A stretch of DNA of 64,000 bases from Brachypterus glaber (GCA_958510825.1 OY294047.1:43980006-44044005); one strand, 5' to 3'. Positions 1-12,532 are shown, numbered from the stretch's first letter. Notes: generated by a model from the sequence alone, not told the origin. Numbers and translations are program-made.

Positions 1-684
1 ATCATCCCACAAATTTTTTAATTTGACATTTGACAAGTATTTTTTTCTCAAATTTAATTATCGGTTTCACAATCAATAATTTTTTTTCTACCACTGCTTT
101 AGAATGTAAGCAAATACACACACTTTTCAAAGACAGAATTAATCCATTCTAGTTCTAGATACGGTATGAATTATCCGTATCAAGTATTGATCAAGAATGA
201 GCACATCTAGTGCCATCTCTTGTTTATAAAAGTAAAGAAAACTGTAGCAAAATTAGCAAAAATTTATATATTTTACCATGAAATATTGAATAATTTAATG
301 CAATTTAAAGTTTTGCGTTAAAATTACATAAAGTTTATTAGTTTTTCTTAATATTTGACCAGTTTTTTATCAATTTAGTTCAAAAATTTAAAACTGCTCC
401 ATCTATTGTTAAATATTTAAACCTGATATCTGTCACAACAATCTGACATAACCTTCAATTTTTGCATTATAATTTGTAAATATATGCTAAAATTAAATAA
501 AAATCTTTTTTAAGTACTGATTTGATAAAATTATTAAATAACATTAATTGATTTTTTTTAAAAATATGTGTTTTGTTGCATTTACAATGTCGAGTCACAA
601 AAACATGGGTTTTAACCTTGTCCGCAGTTTAAAGCCATACAGTGTTTCATATTTGCAGTCGAAGAAAAAGTATAGTCTACAACA
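1..684. other. Non-coding AT-rich stretch
   Basis: No gene seen. AT-rich sequence with scattered repeat remnants; an ATG-led frame from about 587 has no known motif. Confidence 0.5.
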
Positions 685-776
685 CGTATGGAATAGTCAT
701 TCCGCTCTCGCGGGACCTTCATACTCGCCTGCCGGCTCGTATGACAAACTCGCGCGGAATATTGTCTATTCCATAC
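685..776. repeat. Inverted repeat with TATGGAATAG arms
   Basis: The arms CGTATGGAATAGTCATTCCG and CGGAATATTGTCTATTCCAT are imperfect complements around a GC-richer loop (CTCGCGGGACC). An open frame of 100 codons crosses it but has no recognisable motif. This is a probable MITE core; its outer limits are unclear. Confidence 0.5.
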
Positions 777-1212
777 TAGTTATAGAATATACTATTTTGG
801 TTGGCTCCTTTCTGCAAAAAGCCGTCGAATTATCTTCTATAGAACGATAGATGTGAAGAGTACGTATAAAAAATACATCGAGTAGGTGGTATGATATGCA
901 TCCTGTTTTTTTTTAATATATAATTAACTTGTACATAGATGAAAAAAATTTAAATAAAAAAAAACATAATAGTAGTATTCATTTATACGCAAATCATTTT
1001 TAAATTATATTTACACGACAAAAATTGTATTTTTTAATATGCAAATTTTATAAATTGTTAATATTTGTATTCGGTTTGTTTACGAGTTTATGAATTAATA
1101 ATTATTAAATATGTCAATATTTTTAAACACTGCAACCAATATTGGTTCAAAAATAGACCCTACTGATATGCCTAAAATAAACATATTTTTTAACAGAGCT
1201 ACTCCGCCCCTT

Positions 1213-1680
1213 CCCATACCAAAACAATAGTATATTGTTTTACTAAGAGTAAAAAAAGCACTTTTCCTCTGAGTGAAACATACTTCCTTAGCTCATTTTA
1301 AATTTTTTTCGTAGGCTAAATCGTACACTTTTCGCGATTTCGATGGTAACTTGTCTAATGTAGAATTTGCAACTTCGGAGAGATTTGTAGGTGTATAAAC
1401 CATATATTCTTCTTCAATCATTTTTAATCAATTTCACACAAGATTTTTGCACAGAATCTCGAGTCAACCACCTGTTTACATAATAAACAAACAAGTTTAA
1501 AGTATGGCTCTCATCAAAGTCAAAGAGTTCTGCCGCCAGTGGTGATTTGGCTAACTAACTTTTATTTACGGCGTACAATAATGAACTCATTTTTTTACTG
1601 TAAAAAAATAGATCACTTCTAACTAGTGTGTTCAGTTATAAAATATGAACATTTTAGTACGCTTGAAGAAAAAATACTTT
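1213..1680 (-). mobile_element. Non-autonomous element family 1, copy 1, with a conserved 42-codon ORF
   Basis: The element reads on the minus strand from CTTCAAGCGTACTAAAATGT to CTTAGTAAAACAATATACTA. It contains an ORF at 1421-1293 behind an AT-rich leader: it opens [13 protein letters not shown], continues [18 protein letters not shown], and stops soon after. The same unit occurs at 37507-38145 on the other strand. No transposase was seen. The [15 protein letters not shown] segment resembles the first helix of the core-binding domain in tyrosine-recombinase-like proteins, but that is a weak inference. Confidence 0.6.
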
Positions 1681-1699
1681 TTTTGAAGTAACTGTAGAA

Positions 1700-3330
1700 G
1701 TTTTAAATCTGAATTTGGGACTCAGGTATGTGGCAACTTTTTTGAATGAATCACCATACATAAACATAAAACATAAACATGTTTACCTACATAAAAATGT
1801 ATACCTAAAATACAAAATGTAATATTGGTTATTTTTTAAACACGTACTTTTAGGTTACCACTTTATGATCTCTTCACGTTGTTAGTAATTTGAAATAATC
1901 AGATTAGCCATGAATTTTACAATAAAACATAATTAGATAATAACAGTTAATTATAATTTTTATGATTCTAATAGTTATAATTAAAGATAATAACATGTTA
2001 ACTTGTTAACAAGGACAATGTCTAACAAATTTAAATTTAATGTCTAACAAATTTAAAATAATATATTTGGAACAGTCAATTTTAATAATGGAGAAGTTGA
2101 CATAGTTGAATTATACTGAGGGCCGTTCAATAGAAATTTGGGTAAAGTGTATCCCAGATCATTACATTATTATACTACTCAAGGCGCATGCTCTAGAATA
2201 GTATTATACGGTAGTTTCGAATTTTCAAAAATTTTCAAAAGTCGGCCTAGACAAGAAATTCTTGGATAAATTTGTTTCATAAAAAAATAGGCAACTTCTT
2301 TTTAAATTTCTGTCAAATATTTTTTGTTTTTCGCAAAATGGGTCATAGGGTCATATGGGTCATAGGGTTGCAGAGATATTGAATAAAACCTTATTTTCAG
2401 ATGTACCTTAGGAGGCTCGTACCTCCCTTAAGACACATTTCCGGACCCAACTTTATATTCCTATATATATAGGAACTTCTTTTCATATTTTTTTATGTAG
2501 AATCACCCCTTAAAATTTTGTAACTTACTTCTGAATTACCCTGTAAATGCATACATTACATTTTTTACATTTTGTCCGAGCTATACATAATAATTTTGGT
2601 GTCAACGGGTAAAAGCTGCCCTTAAAACGTGCCTTTGACGTATGTCATATTCAAACTTTTAAAGAATGTTTTTATTATTATTTATTCTTATTTATGAATT
2701 ATCATTTGTTCATATATATGAAGTGATTCATTTCAAATGACTCATGGAGAACCTACTTAAACCTTTTAAGTAAGGCTTAAGACCTCCTAATTCTTTAAAC
2801 GTGCTCAATTATTTTTTACGTACTTGAGCAATCTATGTAGGTTTAATTTTAAAATAAAAACTAAATATATTTTTTTTAAGTAAATTAATTTGAAAATGCT
2901 TTATATAAATTAAAAGCTTAAACCTTCTTGCCACTAAGGCTCATGTTTGGGCTTTTATTGGTGATAAATTGTTATGCGGCGGAACTTTGCAACACGACGG
3001 CTTATTTATAATTTATTAAAACCCTTGTAAGCATGTTAAATTTCCCTTTAACGTTATCTAATACCACAACATAGTTTAAACATGCAATATGACTGTATAA
3101 TAGAAATCCACTTGAAATGGAGTATTATTAAAATCTGCAACGATTAAAGAAGAATACTCTTTAATATGGCTACCCCATAAAAAATATCTGATGAAAATAC
3201 TTTCATCGGATTTGATGTGGTATCTGGAAATCCAGATGTGCGGATGAAAACTATTAGTTTTCTTACAAGAATACATTGTCTTTTAAATTTGTAAATTTTT
3301 GAAGTTATATATGGGTTTCCTTATTAACTT
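1700..3330. other. Non-coding stretch with fold-back remnants
   Basis: No gene seen. 2395-2560 contains TAGGAGGCTCGTACCTCCCT and AGGAACTTCTTTTCAT, diverged pieces of the fold-back family. Confidence 0.5.
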
Positions 3331-3620
3331 ACATGAGATTTCTTAGGATTTTATAAGATTTCAAAAAATTTCATAAGATTTCATAAGATTTCATAAGATT
3401 TCATAAGATTTCATAAGATTTCATAAGATTTCATAAGATTTCAAAAGATTTTAAAAGATTTCAATAGATTTCATGAGATTTAAGAATATTTCATAAGATT
3501 TCAAAAGATTTTAAAAGATTTTAAAAGATTTTAAAAGATTTCATAAGATTTAAACATATTTCATAAGATTTCATAAGGTTTCATAAGGTTTCATAACATT
3601 TCATAAGATTTCATAAGATT
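3331..3620. repeat. Perfect-period decamer array (29 units of TCATAAGATT)
   Basis: Twenty-nine consecutive 10-bp units keep exact register with substitutions but no insertion or deletion across 290 bp. The commonest unit is TCATAAGATT; variants include TTAAAAGATT and TCATAAGGTT. The flanks have no such repeat. Confidence 0.95.
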
Positions 3621-5286
3621 TTGAATAAAACCATTAGTAACTTAATATGGACCGTTATTAATCGCTTAAAAAAATCACCCTAAAATTCTTTTTGTCATTC
3701 TGAAGTTGTCAGTCCTTGAATGGTTTAAGGTAGCAGTAGAGCCAAATAATTCCTAGGCAACTGAGACCTGACTTTTTTTCTAATTTTCTCTTCTGTCCGA
3801 TATGCACCTAATATTTTCTTTCATAACTTTTTTTTTTCAAAATACTTCCATCAAGCAGTATTCGACGCTGTACTATGTAGTATTTTACCCATCATTTGAT
3901 CTTTATTATGAACTTTTTTATGTGAATAGTATACATACAAATGTTAAGCAATTTCTAAACTTTATAGTTTATTTTGGGTATGTTGTATATACCACTTATA
4001 TGCATGTTTACATACTATCTAGATATGATTTACCCATATGCATTACCATAGGCGCCGACTCCTGGGGGCCCGGGGGCCATGCTCCGCCTGGACTCATTAT
4101 ACGGGGGCACGGGGGGCACGGGGGGCTGGCTCCCCCGCGGAAAATTGTCTATAATCATAATAAATCTTAGAATTCATAAAAATTTCCTCTGTGGCATTAA
4201 AATTTTCTTATATTTTTGTAAAGTTCTAAATTATAAAACTGGGAACCTCATATAAAAAAAAAAAACCTGGGGCTCTAGGGATTTCTTGCATTTTTCTAAA
4301 ATTTTAAATCTAAAATATATCATCAAATTTGTACAAATACCCATTAATACCCATTAATTTAAGATTGTAAACCTTCTTGATGTACCTATTCGCAAAAAAA
4401 TGCCTAAGGCGCGAGGCTTTTTACAAATTTATATATTTAATGTTTTAAAATTAGAACTTATTGGCATGGTTGACAGACATATCTGGTTGACAGGCATATC
4501 TAGTCAATTTTTTTAATTTTGATGGAGGTGCTAGATTTTTAAATTTATTTTTGTGTTGGATATGCTGTAAACATCTCGGGAACGGTTGGCCCTACGGTTA
4601 ATGGCCGTGAAAGCTTAAAATCTAAAAGAATAATATTTTATTGAGAAAATGTCAAAAAATCTACAGATAAAAAGTTTTTTTTATGTAAAATGACCCCTTA
4701 AAATATCTACATATGGTTCTGTGACACCCTGTATAATGAATAATGTAAAATTTTATATATTCGAAGGAAAAAAAAATGGTATGTCTTTGCCGAAATGTCT
4801 TTGCGGCATAAAAAATTAAAGTCTCAACTAAGATTAAAAAATAAAAATCCCAAATGACTAACTTTTATAATTCATATACTCTTGTGCAGGCTGTGTTTTA
4901 CAGTCTGGGATTTTGTTACCAAGTTATTAAATTTTAAATACCTTCGAAAACATTTTTGAAACCAGACGAATTGTGGTTTTAAAATCTTACGAAAAGAATT
5001 TAAAATTTGACGTATGTGACGTCATGCATTCGGCGGAAATATGCATGCTTTTAAAAGTTTATTGAATGTGTCTAAGCATTTGTCTAGAAAAAAAGGCTTT
5101 TAGTTTTAAATTTAAACTGTAGTTTAAAATATAATTCTGTTTATTTACACAATATTATTTGAAGCCTGTATGACCATACTTAACCAGTTTTTTTTTTCTA
5201 AATTACAGTAGTACAGTACAGTAGTTGAAGGAGCGGAGTACGATAAAGTCATCACTGATCAAAAACAAAAATCATATGATGGCTTA
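3621..5286. other. Non-coding stretch with a GC-rich island
   Basis: No gene seen. 4050-4142 is a G/C-rich block (GGGGGCACGGGGGGCACGG) like the one at 19640-19690. 4170-4440 resembles the TTCGCCTGTGGC repeat of copy B intron 10. Confidence 0.5.
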
Positions 5287-5388
5287 AGAAGCCAAGGGGT
5301 ACAAATAACATTTTTTACTGAACTTTGTTAGGCTTAGTACAACCTAACGAAATTTCGTTAAAAATGTCACTTGTACCCCTTGGCTTCT
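5287..5388. mobile_element. Short palindromic MITE
   Basis: The ends AGAAGCCAAGGGGTACAA and TTGTACCCCTTGGCTTCT are exact inverted repeats. The arms extend inward to TTGTTAGG/CCTAACGA, so nearly the whole 100 bp can fold. Confidence 0.85.
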
Positions 5389-7248
5389 CATCATATTTTA
5401 ACTCAATTTCAGAAAAAAGTGGATATAGCTTGTTTTGTTCCGGTATACCCAAAGAATACAGTTTATTTGGTAAACCCAACATTACAGGATAACTATACAA
5501 CAATTTCTGAGTAAAATAAAAGGCTTTATTTGTGTACTACTACTTTAAATCTCAAGATACACATCTAGGTTAAATCCTTTTCGGAAATTAAATTTTCCTC
5601 ATTTTCACCCTAGATTATAACAAATATTATTATTATTATTATACATGGCGTACAGAAGTTGGATAAATAAAGGAAAATACCTCAATTTCTTATCTACCCT
5701 AGTATTTTTTTTAAGATACAACATTTATTAAAACAAATTCATTCGAACTGATGTCATAAAATAATACGACGGACTGATAGATATTTCGCCAAATATTAAT
5801 TCGACAATTTATATTATAAAATATACAGCTGTTTTAAATACACATGTTAAATGGTAATGGGTAAATAGTAATTATATAACAAGGTAGAGAAGAGGATATA
5901 ATGGTCTTCTCTACCGTAGTTTATATATTAGTTTTTTCACTACTAGCACTATTTAACTATTTTTATTCAAATAATAAAATAAATTATTAACAGAAATGAT
6001 ATTTCTTGAAATTTTCATAAAAATCAAGTAGCCTTGATCAATGACATTTGCTCAAATAAATATTTTGAACTGACGTTTAAAAATTTAGTTTTTTTTTTTA
6101 TTTTTTTTTGTTTCATAATATTTAGCTAATTATTGATTGTATTAATTGGTAATAATTATAATTTATTATATTTAATAAATAAAAAGTTATGTAAAGCTAT
6201 TTTCTTGGGTTTAATTAGTAAAAATTGCACAAAGAACTAAAAAATCTAAAGTGACAGAAATCAGTTGTTTATAAAATTTACTCCTACTAGGAGAGAAAAA
6301 ATTTTTATAGCTATAGGTGAAGAAAATTGATTTCACAGTCTGAAAAAATGATAAATAATGGTATGTACTAAAGCTAGGTGAAAAAAATATTTAATTCACA
6401 AATATAAATATTAAACACAATTTATTAAAATATTTAATACAACTACATAATTCGTTACCGTAGTAAATACTGAACGTTTTTGCCTATTTGGAACCCCAGA
6501 CACCATTTGTTATTAATTACAAGTTGTTACAGTAAAGAATAACGTTGTTCTGTTAGGTTTTACTGTAACAACTTGAATTTAATAACAAATGTTGCCAAAT
6601 AGGCAAAAACGTGTTGTATTTACTACGGTAAGGAATTCTCAGTGTACTTTTTGTTATGACTGATAAGTTACAACTTATAACTGTAATTATTATTACTCGT
6701 CAAACTTAGTATGATACGTGGAAATGTAAGAGAAAGTATTCGAAAGAAGAAAGATAGGAAATACGCGGTCCTCTAAGAACTGATGAAACCAACCACGTGA
6801 TGTGGGGGGCGTGTCCACTAAAGTCTCACCCTAAATTTGACAAGCTGTACAAAAAATATTCTATTTTTTATTTTGCGACTCTTATAAGCTCATAATCACA
6901 CGCATTTTGAGTGTTCTTATAGGCCCATAAAAGGTCTCTACTTTTTTTTCTGTTGGGTTGGCAACATACAAAAGCCTTGACATTTATCGTGCAAATGTCA
7001 ATGTCGATTTAAAGTTTAATTTTTTACAAAATTTTGTGTTTGGGTTATTTTTTACCGTGTTAAAATTGTTGACTGGTTAATTGCAGTAAAGAAGAGATGA
7101 CTGTAAAATATATGAAAATATCATTTGTTCTTAAAATTTTAAACATAGTGTAAACTGTAATGCCAACCCAAAACAAAATTCCCTAAATCAGTCATCAATT
7201 GAAATGTAAGTTTCATTAATTTTATAGCAAAATAGAAAAATTGTATAA
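5389..7248. other. Non-coding stretch
   Basis: Apart from the MITE at 6449-6645 nothing is resolved. AAGCTCATAATCACACGCAT at about 6887 recurs, diverged, at about 8025, just after the orphan terminal exon. Confidence 0.45.
6449..6645. mobile_element. MITE with ends CGTTACCGTAGTAAATAC (copy 1)
   Basis: The inverted ends TTACCGTAGTAAATAC and GTATTTACTACGGTAA are exact. The inner arms around TTTTGCCTATTTGGAAC and TTGTTACAGTAAA are also complementary. Related copies lie at 22495-22655 and 50930-51227. Confidence 0.88.
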
Positions 7249-7366
7249 AGCACTAGTTTCATAACACGTTTTTAGAGCACTAGTACTTTAGAAAACTTGC
7301 CGCAAGCAGCTCGTTTTCTAAACTTGTACTCGTGCGCTAAAAACGTATGTTATGAAACTAGTACTA
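7249..7366. mobile_element. Palindromic MITE
   Basis: The ends CACTAGTTTCATAACACGTT and the complement of AACGTATGTTATGAAACTAGTA form a near-perfect hairpin; inner arms around TTTAGAAAACTTGCCG and GCTCGTTTTCTAAAC extend it. Confidence 0.85.
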
Positions 7367-7789
7367 ATATACTAATTAATAATACTCTTAATAACCCCTT
7401 TTTTTCTGTATGTCTTAATCGCAGGATTATGCGTTAGGTCTTATGACTATGCGATCCTCTGGATAGAGCCTTAGTAAGAATTTAACTTCGTTTTGATATT
7501 TTTTTGAAAAAATAATAATTATATCTAAATTATTTTTCTTGTTCTTTATGTATCATATATTGATTTTAATCTTGCTTTTAAGAACACAGTGAAAAAAACT
7601 TAAAATTATAAAGCCAACGTTTCGCCCCTTATTGTTGGGGCTTCTTCAGGGCAAATTTATTAAAACAATATAATAATTAAATATAAAAACTAGTGTAAAT
7701 GGTAAAAATATTAATAAATTAAATTTACATTAAAAAATTAAAAAAAAAATAAGGGAATTTTCATTATATCTATAACTTCTGTTTTCCAG

Positions 7790-7973
7790 ATATGGTGGTA
7801 CAGCCTCCTTAGCCGGAAATTATTATAGACCCAGAGATCCATATGGTGATGGTGGATACAGGACCACCAGCTACTTGTATGGACGTCCATCTTCAACTAC
7901 AACAAACAGACCCAGCCACAGTAATGACTCCGATATTACCCAAAGTCCTCAACAAGAAAATACCTCGGGATAA
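7790..7973 (+). CDS. Probable 3' terminal exon of an unidentified gene (Tyr/Gly/Ser/Thr-rich C-terminus)
   Basis: A polypyrimidine tract and acceptor (TTCTGTTTTCCAG) are followed by an open frame of 61 codons ending in TAA. The peptide has GNYYRPRDPYGDGGYR, TTSYLYGRPSSTTTNRPSHS and a tail DITQSPQQENTSG. It is a low-complexity, polar, aromatic-rich sequence of the kind found in disordered tails of RNA-binding or secreted proteins. Its codon use and higher GC stand out from the surrounding AT-rich DNA. No upstream partner exon with matching phase was recognised in 1-7789, so the rest of the gene probably lies left of the window. It could also be a relic exon. The family is unknown. Confidence 0.5.
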
Positions 7974-8062
7974 AAAAAAAATATTAAAAAAAAACTACCT
8001 TTTATATTTGAGTTGCATCATAAGCTCATAATCACATGCATTTTGCGGGTGCTTATGGGCCC

Positions 8063-8313
8063 ACACTGATAAAAGAGTTTGTGTCAACTAAATATTTGTT
8101 TGGATATGACCAATTAAATTATTTGGTTGTGACAAATAAATGTTCTTTCTGTCAAATAAACTATTTTGTTCCCATTAATAAATCATTTTAAAATTAAAAT
8201 ATTTGTTTACATGAACTAAATATTTATTTAACTCAAATAAAATTTGTTACTCACAACCAAATATTTAACTGGCCATATCCAAATAAATCCTCTTTATCAA
8301 ATACATACAGATA
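8063..8313. mobile_element. Palindromic MITE family (TTGGATATGACCAATTAAAT), copy 1
   Basis: The arms with TTTGGATATGACCAATTAAA and TTTAACTGGCCATATCCAAA are inverted repeats, with inner pairs around TTTATTTGACAGAA-like and AATAAATTTT-like sequence. A second copy lies at 29488-29752. Confidence 0.85.
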
Positions 8314-9714
8314 ATAAGACAATTACCAGCTTTATTTTAAATGGATAAACTCAATAATAACCCCCGCGTGGCTTTTACTTTATTGAATGGATAATTATTT
8401 ATTTTAACCACTCAACTGTCACTTGTCAAATTATTTTCTTGTAAATGTCATTAAAATTTTTAATAAAAATATGAATTCCTAAGCTATTTATTGCCACGGG
8501 GCACGTTATCGCGGCAATTAAAGTATATTTTTTTGAAGAAATATAAAGGTATTTATAAAACTTATAAATAACTAATAAGATATGTGCCTTCCCAAACGCT
8601 GATTGTTATCTAACTTTTCACTCTTGTGCAAAAATCTTTATAATTAAATATTTCGTCTATTTTTTTGTATTTAATTTATTTTAATAAACGATTTTATTTG
8701 TTGTCCTACAAAGTTTCACTTTTTAACACAGTTTTGAATAAAAAAAATGCTAAAAAGGAAATGTTATACCATGAACAATGTTCATTGAACATATCTCCAG
8801 ATCATGCGATAGCTAGCCCCAAACCAAATGCGACAACTAGCCCCAGTGGTCAATTTACGTTATTTATTTATCAAGTACTTTCTAATTAACGAATAAACAC
8901 TTCTAAATTACAATATCAAGAAATAACATACACCTTAAACTATTAATATACATATAATAAGAAAAAATATTTACCACAAAATAATTACTGGACCCTTTAA
9001 TTTTGACATTTTTTGGATTGTCTCGTTGCTCTTTTAACTTATTGCTTTAAGTTTACAAATGATAAATTGCACTTTTATAACGTAGAGGTTAATCTCGCTT
9101 TGGTGTAAAAAACTATTTTACTTTTTGAGATATAAGCACTTCGACAACTTACCCCTGTGACAACTTACGCCGGTCACCCCTACAGATTTCCAAATATTCA
9201 TCCAGTGTTTTAAACAATCTCCTTTACTCTGCAGTTACATTATACCCAAGAAATATATTTTGGTATAGTAATATTTGCACAATGTTATGCAATAATAGGT
9301 TAATCCACATCGTGAAATGACAGTAAGTTGTTGAACTTTTATATTTTATTTTATATTTTATATTTTTATATTCTAAATGTTTTGACTAAAACACTTAACA
9401 TTTGCTTCAATTTTTCATGTAACGTGATAAGTATAAAATTTGTAATCTCTAATTCAAACCGTTTAAAAAATATCAAGTAAAATGTACACAAAGTGATATA
9501 GCATGTTATTGCAAAACACAGTCCATATCTAGAATTAATTCCGATTTATTAATTTAGGGTTAACGATTTTGTCACAAAATATTAAAGACCATAATTTGGT
9601 ATATTTAGTGAAATTTTTGTTGTTGCAAATAAAGTTTAGCTTGAGAGTAACATTTTTAGTTTCAGAAGCCTTTTACATACTTTCATTGTTTAATTTATAT
9701 ATGACATACCTATA
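8314..9714. other. Non-coding stretch
   Basis: No gene or clear element seen. AT-rich, with short frames lacking motifs. Confidence 0.5.
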
Positions 9715-10240
9715 TAAAGACCACTTTACACGGAGCAATTTGTACGCAAGTTTGATGCTATGCAAGTTTGCTGCCAGATATAGCATGAGGACAATTGGAC
9801 ATTGATTTGCCTTTTCACGGAGCAAGTTGTACGCAAGTTTGGTGCTATATATTGCAAGGTAAACAGTGCTGCCAACCAGAGAATTTTGACTTGTCTCTGC
9901 GTTTGTTGACAAAAACATAACCTAGCATTTGCTTTTTTAAGGAAGTTTTTTAGTTAGACAGACCAACCTATTATTAATAATAGTTATTAAAATTTGCAGT
10001 TACTACTATATTAGTAAAATGAAATCGATTTGGTAACTTTTTTTCCAGGTTGGTACCACGAAAATAACCATAAAACTTGCGTGAAAATAGCCGAAAAATA
10101 GAACATGTTCTAAATAATTTGATGGCACGAAAATGGCCTCAAACTTGCCTGAAGGCATGCGCAGTGACTGAATCATTCTTGCAACAAACTTGCATAGCAT
10201 CAAACTTGCGCATAAATTGCTCCGTGTAAAGTGGCTTTAA
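9715..10240. mobile_element. About 525-bp MITE with CCACTTTACACGGAGCAA ends
   Basis: The left end AAAGACCACTTTACACGGAG and right end CTCCGTGTAAAGTGGCTTTA are inverted repeats. GCAAGTTTGATGCTATGCAA-like phrases recur in both orientations inside. No credible coding sequence is present. Confidence 0.85.
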
Positions 10241-10256
10241 TAGTATATTATTCAAT

Positions 10257-10358
10257 GAGCGTATAATAATTGCTATTAATCAATGAGGGTGAATTTTGGG
10301 ACACGAGCTGAAAGGCGAGTTACCTAATCACCCGAATGATTAATAGCTATTATACGCG
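10257..10358. repeat. Palindrome next to the 525-bp MITE
   Basis: The arms GAGCGTATAATAATTGCTAT and ATAGCTATTATACGCGAG are complementary, with a second inner pair ATTAATCAATGAGGGTG/ATCACCCGAATGATTAAT. The centre contains GGGACACGAGCTG. Confidence 0.75.
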
Positions 10359-10850
10359 AGTAGAATTCTATACTTTACCCACGGTCGTTTTAAATTTTAA
10401 ACGATTTATTTTTACAGACCCGTGATTAATAGGCCCATTAATCAAGGCCGTAGATAAAAATAATTTTGTCTGATTTTATGTATTGTGACAATACTATCGT
10501 CGTAGAAACAATAAATTATACCTTAAAAAAAAGTGGTAAACTTTCCATAACGTATTGTAAGTAATTATCCCAATAATTTTTTACAGTGTAGAAATAATAT
10601 TTATTTTAGAATATTGTAAACGTCTATGATTTATCATTTTATACTATTGCCGAATAATTCAAAAGATTTAATTATTCAATAAAATAAATATAATTTTTTA
10701 GTTTTTGCATTTTAGCTTTTAAATAAAATATATTTGAATATTTATAAAATCACTTGATTAAAAGCCTTTTAAAAGCTAGATTTACTAAACGCAAATGTGT
10801 ATTTAAGGCTTTTAAATTCTTATTTTAATTACTGTAATTTAAAAGTATAT

Positions 10851-10999
10851 GTGACCCTGCATAAAGAAACCCGGTTAGTGTGTCAAATTGATTTTTTTTT
10901 CTTTCGGATTCTTAAGTAAAAACTTTTCTACATAATAATCCGAAAGAAATTTATTTTTTAACTTTGACAAACTAACCGGGTTTCTTTATGCAGGGTCAC
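10851..10999. mobile_element. Near-perfect palindromic MITE of 149 bp
   Basis: The left arm GTGACCCTGCATAAAGAAAC continues CCGGTTAGT; the right arm is the exact complement ending TTTCTTTATGCAGGGTCAC. The inner arms TTTCTTTCGGATT and AATCCGAAAGAAA also pair. The high arm identity suggests recent activity. Confidence 0.92.
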
Positions 11000-11206
11000 A
11001 TATTAAGTATTATTAGATCTGAGTATATTCATACATAATATAATATTAATAAAAAATAATTATATTTATTATATTATATATTAAATACTATAAAGTGTAT
11101 AAGTTTTAATATTTTGGCAAATACCACGAGATTTTAGTGATAAAATATGTAAAAAAAACAATAAATCATAAAAACAAGTTTAGAATATGGTTTAATTTAT
11201 TTATTT

Positions 11207-11462
11207 TTCATAACCTCGTACTATTCTACTTAATTAAGCATCCCCTAAGTCCAGGACTTGTGTGAGCTAGTAATAGAGGGAACCACCGGCTTTAATTGAC
11301 TTTCGAACCGATTTATAAGGAGTGTCCACTTCACTTACGCCTTCGCCAAATTTCAATTATTAATTAACTGAAAAAGGCAAATCGGCGCCGGTGAGAATCG
11401 AACTCACGTTATTTTGGGTAGTAAACACGTCAAGTACGACGTCCACTACACCAATCCTCCCA
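11207..11462 (-). mobile_element. tRNA-derived SINE, copy 1
   Basis: On the minus strand the element opens GGAGGATTGGTGTAGTGGAC, matching a tRNA A box (TGGTGTAGTGG). About 50 bp later it has GAGTTCGATTCTCAC, a B-box match. A conserved body follows (GCCTTTTTCAGTTAATTAAT, GGTGGTTCCCTCTATTAC) and the end is TACGAGGTTATG. The same arrangement recurs at three other places in the window. Confidence 0.85.
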
Positions 11463-11525
11463 TTTCCCAAAAGATATGTATTAATAAATGTTACATAAAA
11501 TAAATAATAAAAATTGTGTTTATGG

Positions 11526-12336
11526 TAGGGGAAGTCAGGGTTAACTGGTCCACCTGGATTTTATCAAGTTTGTTTATTAGTATTGGCGCATTAGTGCAAA
11601 TTCTAGTGATATTTAGTTAGTAGTATTGTTTAAAGTATTATGGCGGACCGTGTTGCCCACGTTTAAGTTGTAGTAAAGAAAGTTCATTTTTTTCGATGAA
11701 AAGTAGGTATTTACCTTTACTTTTATTTTTTAATTAATACTTTATTATTAATAGGAGAATCTAGACTAATATTTCACCAGTATACTGAGTATTTATGTTA
11801 ATTATTCTGCATAATTTCCGCCTTCTAATATCCTATTAAGTATTAAAATTTTATGATTTCATTCAGTGGTCACTCAGGGTTAACTGGTTCGGGGTTAACT
11901 GGACCACTTATGTCAATATTAATTAGTTCAGGGTTAACAGGGCTTTTTCCAGTTAACCCCAGACCAGTTAATCCTGAGATATATCTAATATTTAACATAT
12001 TATGTTGACTATTTTTATGTTAGAATTAAATTTTATTTGATTTCAAATCGTTTTTATTCACAATAATTCCAAAACAATAAATTTTTGTTAGTGGACCAGT
12101 TAACCCTTAGTAGTGGTCCAGTCAACCCTGCCCTATGGGATTAACTAGTCCAGCGGGGTTGACTGGTTTATCGTTAATAACTTTTTTTATATAAATAATA
12201 TTTGTCTGAAGTATTAATATGTTCTAACTATAGTAATAATCTACCTTTTGCTATAGGAAATATTTGAAAATTGTTTACAGGTTTTTCAAAAACTCGATAT
12301 GAAAAAAAACGGCCCAGTTAACCCCGACTTCCCCTA
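11526..12336. mobile_element. Element of about 810 bp with TAGGGGAAGTC ends and repeated GGTTAACTGG motifs
   Basis: The left end TAGGGGAAGTCAGGGTTAAC and right end GTTAACCCCGACTTCCCCTA are inverted repeats. The motif GGTTAACTGG(T/A)CC, in either orientation, occurs about ten times inside, clustered toward both halves. Such subterminal repeats are typical of transposase binding sites. No transposase ORF is present. Confidence 0.85.
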
Positions 12337-12532
12337 ATAAATAACAATAATAATTATTAATATGATTATTAATTTTATTTAATAATAACTAATCTTCTGA
12401 AAGTTGTCTTTTTTTCTAAAATGTTTTAGAAGGTAATTAAACAAATAATAATAACAATAATAAAAGCTTTATTATTAGAATATGAGGTTGGGTATTTTAT
12501 AACAAAAAAGTTCGGCTGGTTATACATAGCCA

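Noticed and set aside
548..850. 100-codon plus-strand ORF
   Set aside because: It crosses an inverted repeat and shows no motif; no splice or codon evidence.
3331..3620. CRISPR-like array
   Set aside because: Units are directly adjacent 10-mers with no spacers, in a eukaryotic genome.
11380..11462. True tRNA gene on the minus strand
   Set aside because: A and B boxes are present, but the sequence recurs with the same non-tRNA body at other sites and the cloverleaf is poor; it is a SINE head.
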